The translations under genes and the position numbers were made by a program. Below, one piece after another: positions 4,107-6,045 of a DNA stretch of 6,045 nucleotides. The notes under the pieces are model-generated. The model searched no databases, was not told where the DNA came from, and was given only the letters and a program-made list of their open reading frames with translations. The DNA is from Thermoplasmata archaeon (lineage in GTDB: Archaea > Thermoplasmatota > DAOVMN01). The stretch is taken from the NCBI GenBank assembly GCA_030630685.1, contig DAOVMN010000146.1:1-6045 (forward strand), written 5' to 3'. Numbering within the stretch: the first letter of the stretch is position 1; every line of letters begins with the position of its first letter.

Positions 4107-5038
4107 GTGATCCCTATTCTCAGATTATCGAGGACTTCAAAGCCGATTGTAAGATCAGAGGGATGACAAATGAAACGATCCGGAGATACCTTTCCAGTAT
4201 TGGTATCTTTACGGATTTCTTAAAAAGGAAGGGAGTCAAGTTTGAAGATATCTCTAAAAAGGACGTTATTGATTTCATATCGTATTTGAGGGAGGAAAGG
4301 AGCTCAAAGGCAAAAACATTGGAAAATTATCTATCCTCAATCAATGCCCTCTATGATTTTCTCTTATTCGATGAACGAATCACCAGGAACATAATCCCAG
4401 CGATCCGGAAGCGATATCTCAAAACCTACAAGAAAGAGGACGGGAACGGCAACCGAAGAAAGACACTTACACCTAAGGAGATGTCGGATCTCCTGAACTC
4501 CATCCTGAACCCCAGGGACAAGGCAATGGCAACCCTATTTGTTAAAACAGGAATCCGAAGAGGAGAACTTATTTCCATCGATCTCGATGATATTGATTGG
4601 AGTGAGAACTCGATCACCCTCAAGGAGAAAACGAAGAGGAGCAACCTGGTCGTATTCTTTGATGGTGAGTGCTCCGGAGTCCTCAAGTATTGGCTGGAAG
4701 TACGGGATACCCTATATGTTGAGGAAGGGTGTGATGCTCTTTTCATAAGCCAATGGGGAGGAAGATTGAAACGCCAGGGAGTCTATCTTGCTGTAACAAA
4801 ATGGGCGAAAAGAAAGGGATTTTTCGACACGGAATCAAAGGAAAACGTTGATCATTTCTCACCTCACAATTTACGGCACTGCTTTACCACATATCTATTA
4901 GAGAACGGCATGAAACGGGAATATGTCCAGGAGCTCCGAGGCGATGCCCGAAGGGATGCTGTGGATATCTACAACCACATCCCTAAAGAGAAATTACGGG
5001 AGGCTTATCTCGCTGCCATGCCACAATTTGGGTTGTAA
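4103..5038 (+). CDS. Tyrosine recombinase / integrase (XerC/D-XerA-like)
   Basis: The product is 311 residues, normal for single-chain Xer-type recombinases. The N-terminal SAM-like core-binding domain (about 5-90) has TNETIRRYLSSIGIFTDFLK and NYLSSINALYDFLLF. The catalytic domain starts near RRKTLTPKEM (118). Catalytic residues are Arg152 in TGIRRGEL, a Lys in LKEKTKRSN (176 or 178), His255 and Arg258 in SPHNLRH, and the nucleophile Tyr290 in DIYNHI. In place of the usual LGH motif stands LRGDARRDAVDIY, so the third His is Asp281; I recall this form in other archaeal integrases. It would cut and rejoin DNA through a 3'-phosphotyrosine. Its position after tRNA-Leu suggests site-specific integration into the tRNA; a role in host chromosome dimer resolution or inversion is less likely. 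Confidence 0.93.
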   Translation: MSDPYSQIIEDFKADCKIRGMTNETIRRYLSSIGIFTDFLKRKGVKFEDISKKDVIDFISYLREERSSKAKTLENYLSSINALYDFLLFDERITRNIIPAIRKRYLKTYKKEDGNGNRRKTLTPKEMSDLLNSILNPRDKAMATLFVKTGIRRGELISIDLDDIDWSENSITLKEKTKRSNLVVFFDGECSGVLKYWLEVRDTLYVEEGCDALFISQWGGRLKRQGVYLAVTKWAKRKGFFDTESKENVDHFSPHNLRHCFTTYLLENGMKREYVQELRGDARRDAVDIYNHIPKEKLREAYLAAMPQFGL

Positions 5039-5053
5039 TGAAGGTTATGGGAA

Positions 5054-5059
5054 GGTGAT
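5054..5059 (+). promoter_or_regulatory. Ribosome binding site of the TPR gene
   Basis: GGTGAT matches the archaeal 16S 3' end but is only 3 nt from ATG 5063. The nearby ATG at 5046 hits a stop after three codons, so 5063 is the start. No TATA box is seen in the 24-nt gap, which supports cotranscription with the integrase. Confidence 0.55.
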
Positions 5060-5062
5060 AAA

Positions 5063-6045
5063 ATGAATGGTAAGAAAAACAAGAGAAAATCCCTACCTGC
5101 TGAGCAATGGAATATCTTGGATAAAAATGGCAGGAAGATATTGAAAATATTAAACGGCCCTAAGAACCAAGGGGGAAGACTAAAAGAAAAAGACCTCGCT
5201 AGAATGCTAAAAGTGCATCGTTCAACAATCACTAATAAGATTAAGGATTTAAAGAAAAAAGAAGTTGGGTGGATCAAGGAAATCGAATATAGGGAGAGGG
5301 GGAGAAATACCGCACGTGAAAAACATCACGTTTTAACAAAAGAAGGGAAAGAAATCATTGAGCTGGATGGTAAGAAATTATTAAAGCCCCCAAAAAATCA
5401 AAAAGGGAGAAAGAGACCTAATTCATTTAGAGGACTATCAAGATCGGAGGCTGAAAAACTTGTTGAGGAATACCTTGAAAAGCATATTACTCCGACAATC
5501 CTAAAAAAATTAGAAGAAAAGAAAGAATTTTCAAGGGAGGAAAAACAAGCTATTATATCCGCCACAAACAAACTTGAGGAATTTGAAGAGGCCGATCAAT
5601 ATCCCCGAACTCACCCACGTTCCTATTTCCTACATGGTATTGGGAACTATAAAAATGGTAAACGGGATTTGGCGTTAAGATTATGGGAAGCCTCATTACT
5701 ATTGTATAGGGAAAAAGGAGATAAAAAAGGAGAGTCAGGCTCCTTAAATAATATTGGGATATTCTGGAGAGATAGGGGCGAATGGGCAAAAGCCGAAGAT
5801 TATCATAAAAAGGCTCATGGTCTCAGTAAAAAGGCAGGCGATAAGACGGGAGTAGCAATTTCTACCTCACATTTAGGAGAGGTGTACCTAAATCAAGGGA
5901 GATGGGAAAAAGCAGAGGAATGTTGTAAAGAAGCTTTGGAAATCTATCAAGATATAGGGAATGACTCGGGGGTTGCTGGTTCTTATGGAGATTTAGGGAA
6001 CATATATCGAAAAAAAGGTAATTTTGAAGAGGCAGCGGTCTACCA
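5063..6045 (+). CDS. Winged-helix DNA-binding protein with TPR repeats, 3' end outside window
   Basis: 327 codons are visible without a stop. After a Lys-rich start, residues about 20-98 form a MarR/ArsR-like winged helix: GRKILKILNGP, the helix-turn-helix LKEKDLARMLKVHRSTITNK, then a basic wing (EIEYRERGRNTAREKHHVLT). A charged linker (about 100-182) precedes tetratricopeptide repeats of 40-residue period: about 184-220, 221-260 (NNIGIFWRDRGEWAKAEDYH), 261-300 (SHLGEVYLNQGRWEKAEECC) and a fourth cut by the window edge. The longer 40-residue spacing is the kinesin-light-chain/TPR_12 type. TPRs bind other proteins or peptides, so this could be a ligand- or partner-sensing regulator. It follows the integrase by 24 bp and is more AT-rich than the left part of the window, fitting accessory cargo. 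No enzymatic domain is seen so far; one could lie beyond the edge. Confidence 0.85.
   Translation, partial: MNGKKNKRKSLPAEQWNILDKNGRKILKILNGPKNQGGRLKEKDLARMLKVHRSTITNKIKDLKKKEVGWIKEIEYRERGRNTAREKHHVLTKEGKEIIELDGKKLLKPPKNQKGRKRPNSFRGLSRSEAEKLVEEYLEKHITPTILKKLEEKKEFSREEKQAIISATNKLEEFEEADQYPRTHPRSYFLHGIGNYKNGKRDLALRLWEASLLLYREKGDKKGESGSLNNIGIFWRDRGEWAKAEDYHKKAHGLSKKAGDKTGVAISTSHLGEVYLNQGRWEKAEECCKEALEIYQDIGNDSGVAGSYGDLGNIYRKKGNFEEAAVY

Overview
The window looks like a chromosome fragment of a euryarchaeon, most likely of the Thermoplasmatota type. Three promoters have a TATA element centred about 24-28 nt before an ATG, which is the geometry of leaderless archaeal transcripts. A secreted beta-helix/calcium-repeat protein has the remains of a PGF-CTERM-like sorting tail. 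The tRNA has no encoded CCA, and Shine-Dalgarno sites of the GGTGAT/GGAGGTG kind precede the internal genes. The taxon is inferred; nothing here names a species.

Left part (1-2460), minus strand. A ridA-queA pair comes first: a RidA/YjgF-family protein from a leaderless promoter, then a QueA-type tRNA ribosyltransferase-isomerase that runs off the left edge. QueA belongs to bacterial queuosine synthesis, so it is unexpected in an archaeon. Upstream are a 20-bp tandem duplication and a stretch that may be a decayed transposase. Next is a VapBC-type toxin-antitoxin pair. Its PIN toxin has no ATG, GTG or TTG start and appears to begin at a CTG that overlaps the antitoxin stop.

Middle (2460-3490). 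A divergent promoter region leads into a small secreted protein that seems to be a wreck. Its beta-helix domain is cut to about one turn, and a GC-rich palindromic repeat with a frame change separates it from its C-terminal sorting helix. A tRNA-Leu(CAA) gene follows. Its TATA box is displaced by about 102 bp by a cluster of three hairpins flanked by a 9-bp direct repeat, which looks like a small mobile element inserted between promoter and tRNA.

Right part (3490-6045), plus strand. A compact operon starts 59 bp after the tRNA: a ribbon-helix-helix/coiled-coil/winged-helix DNA-binding protein, a tyrosine recombinase coupled to it by a 4-nt ATGA overlap and a strong ribosome site, and a winged-helix protein with TPR repeats that runs off the right edge. 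An integrase next to a tRNA 3' end, together with the drop in GC content to the right, suggests the left end of an integrated element using tRNA-Leu as its attachment site. The distal attachment site is not in the window.

The most interesting signals are the hairpin insertion in the tRNA promoter, the palindrome that severs the PGF-CTERM tail, the CTG-started toxin, and the DNA-binding protein coupled to a recombinase whose usual third catalytic His is Asp.
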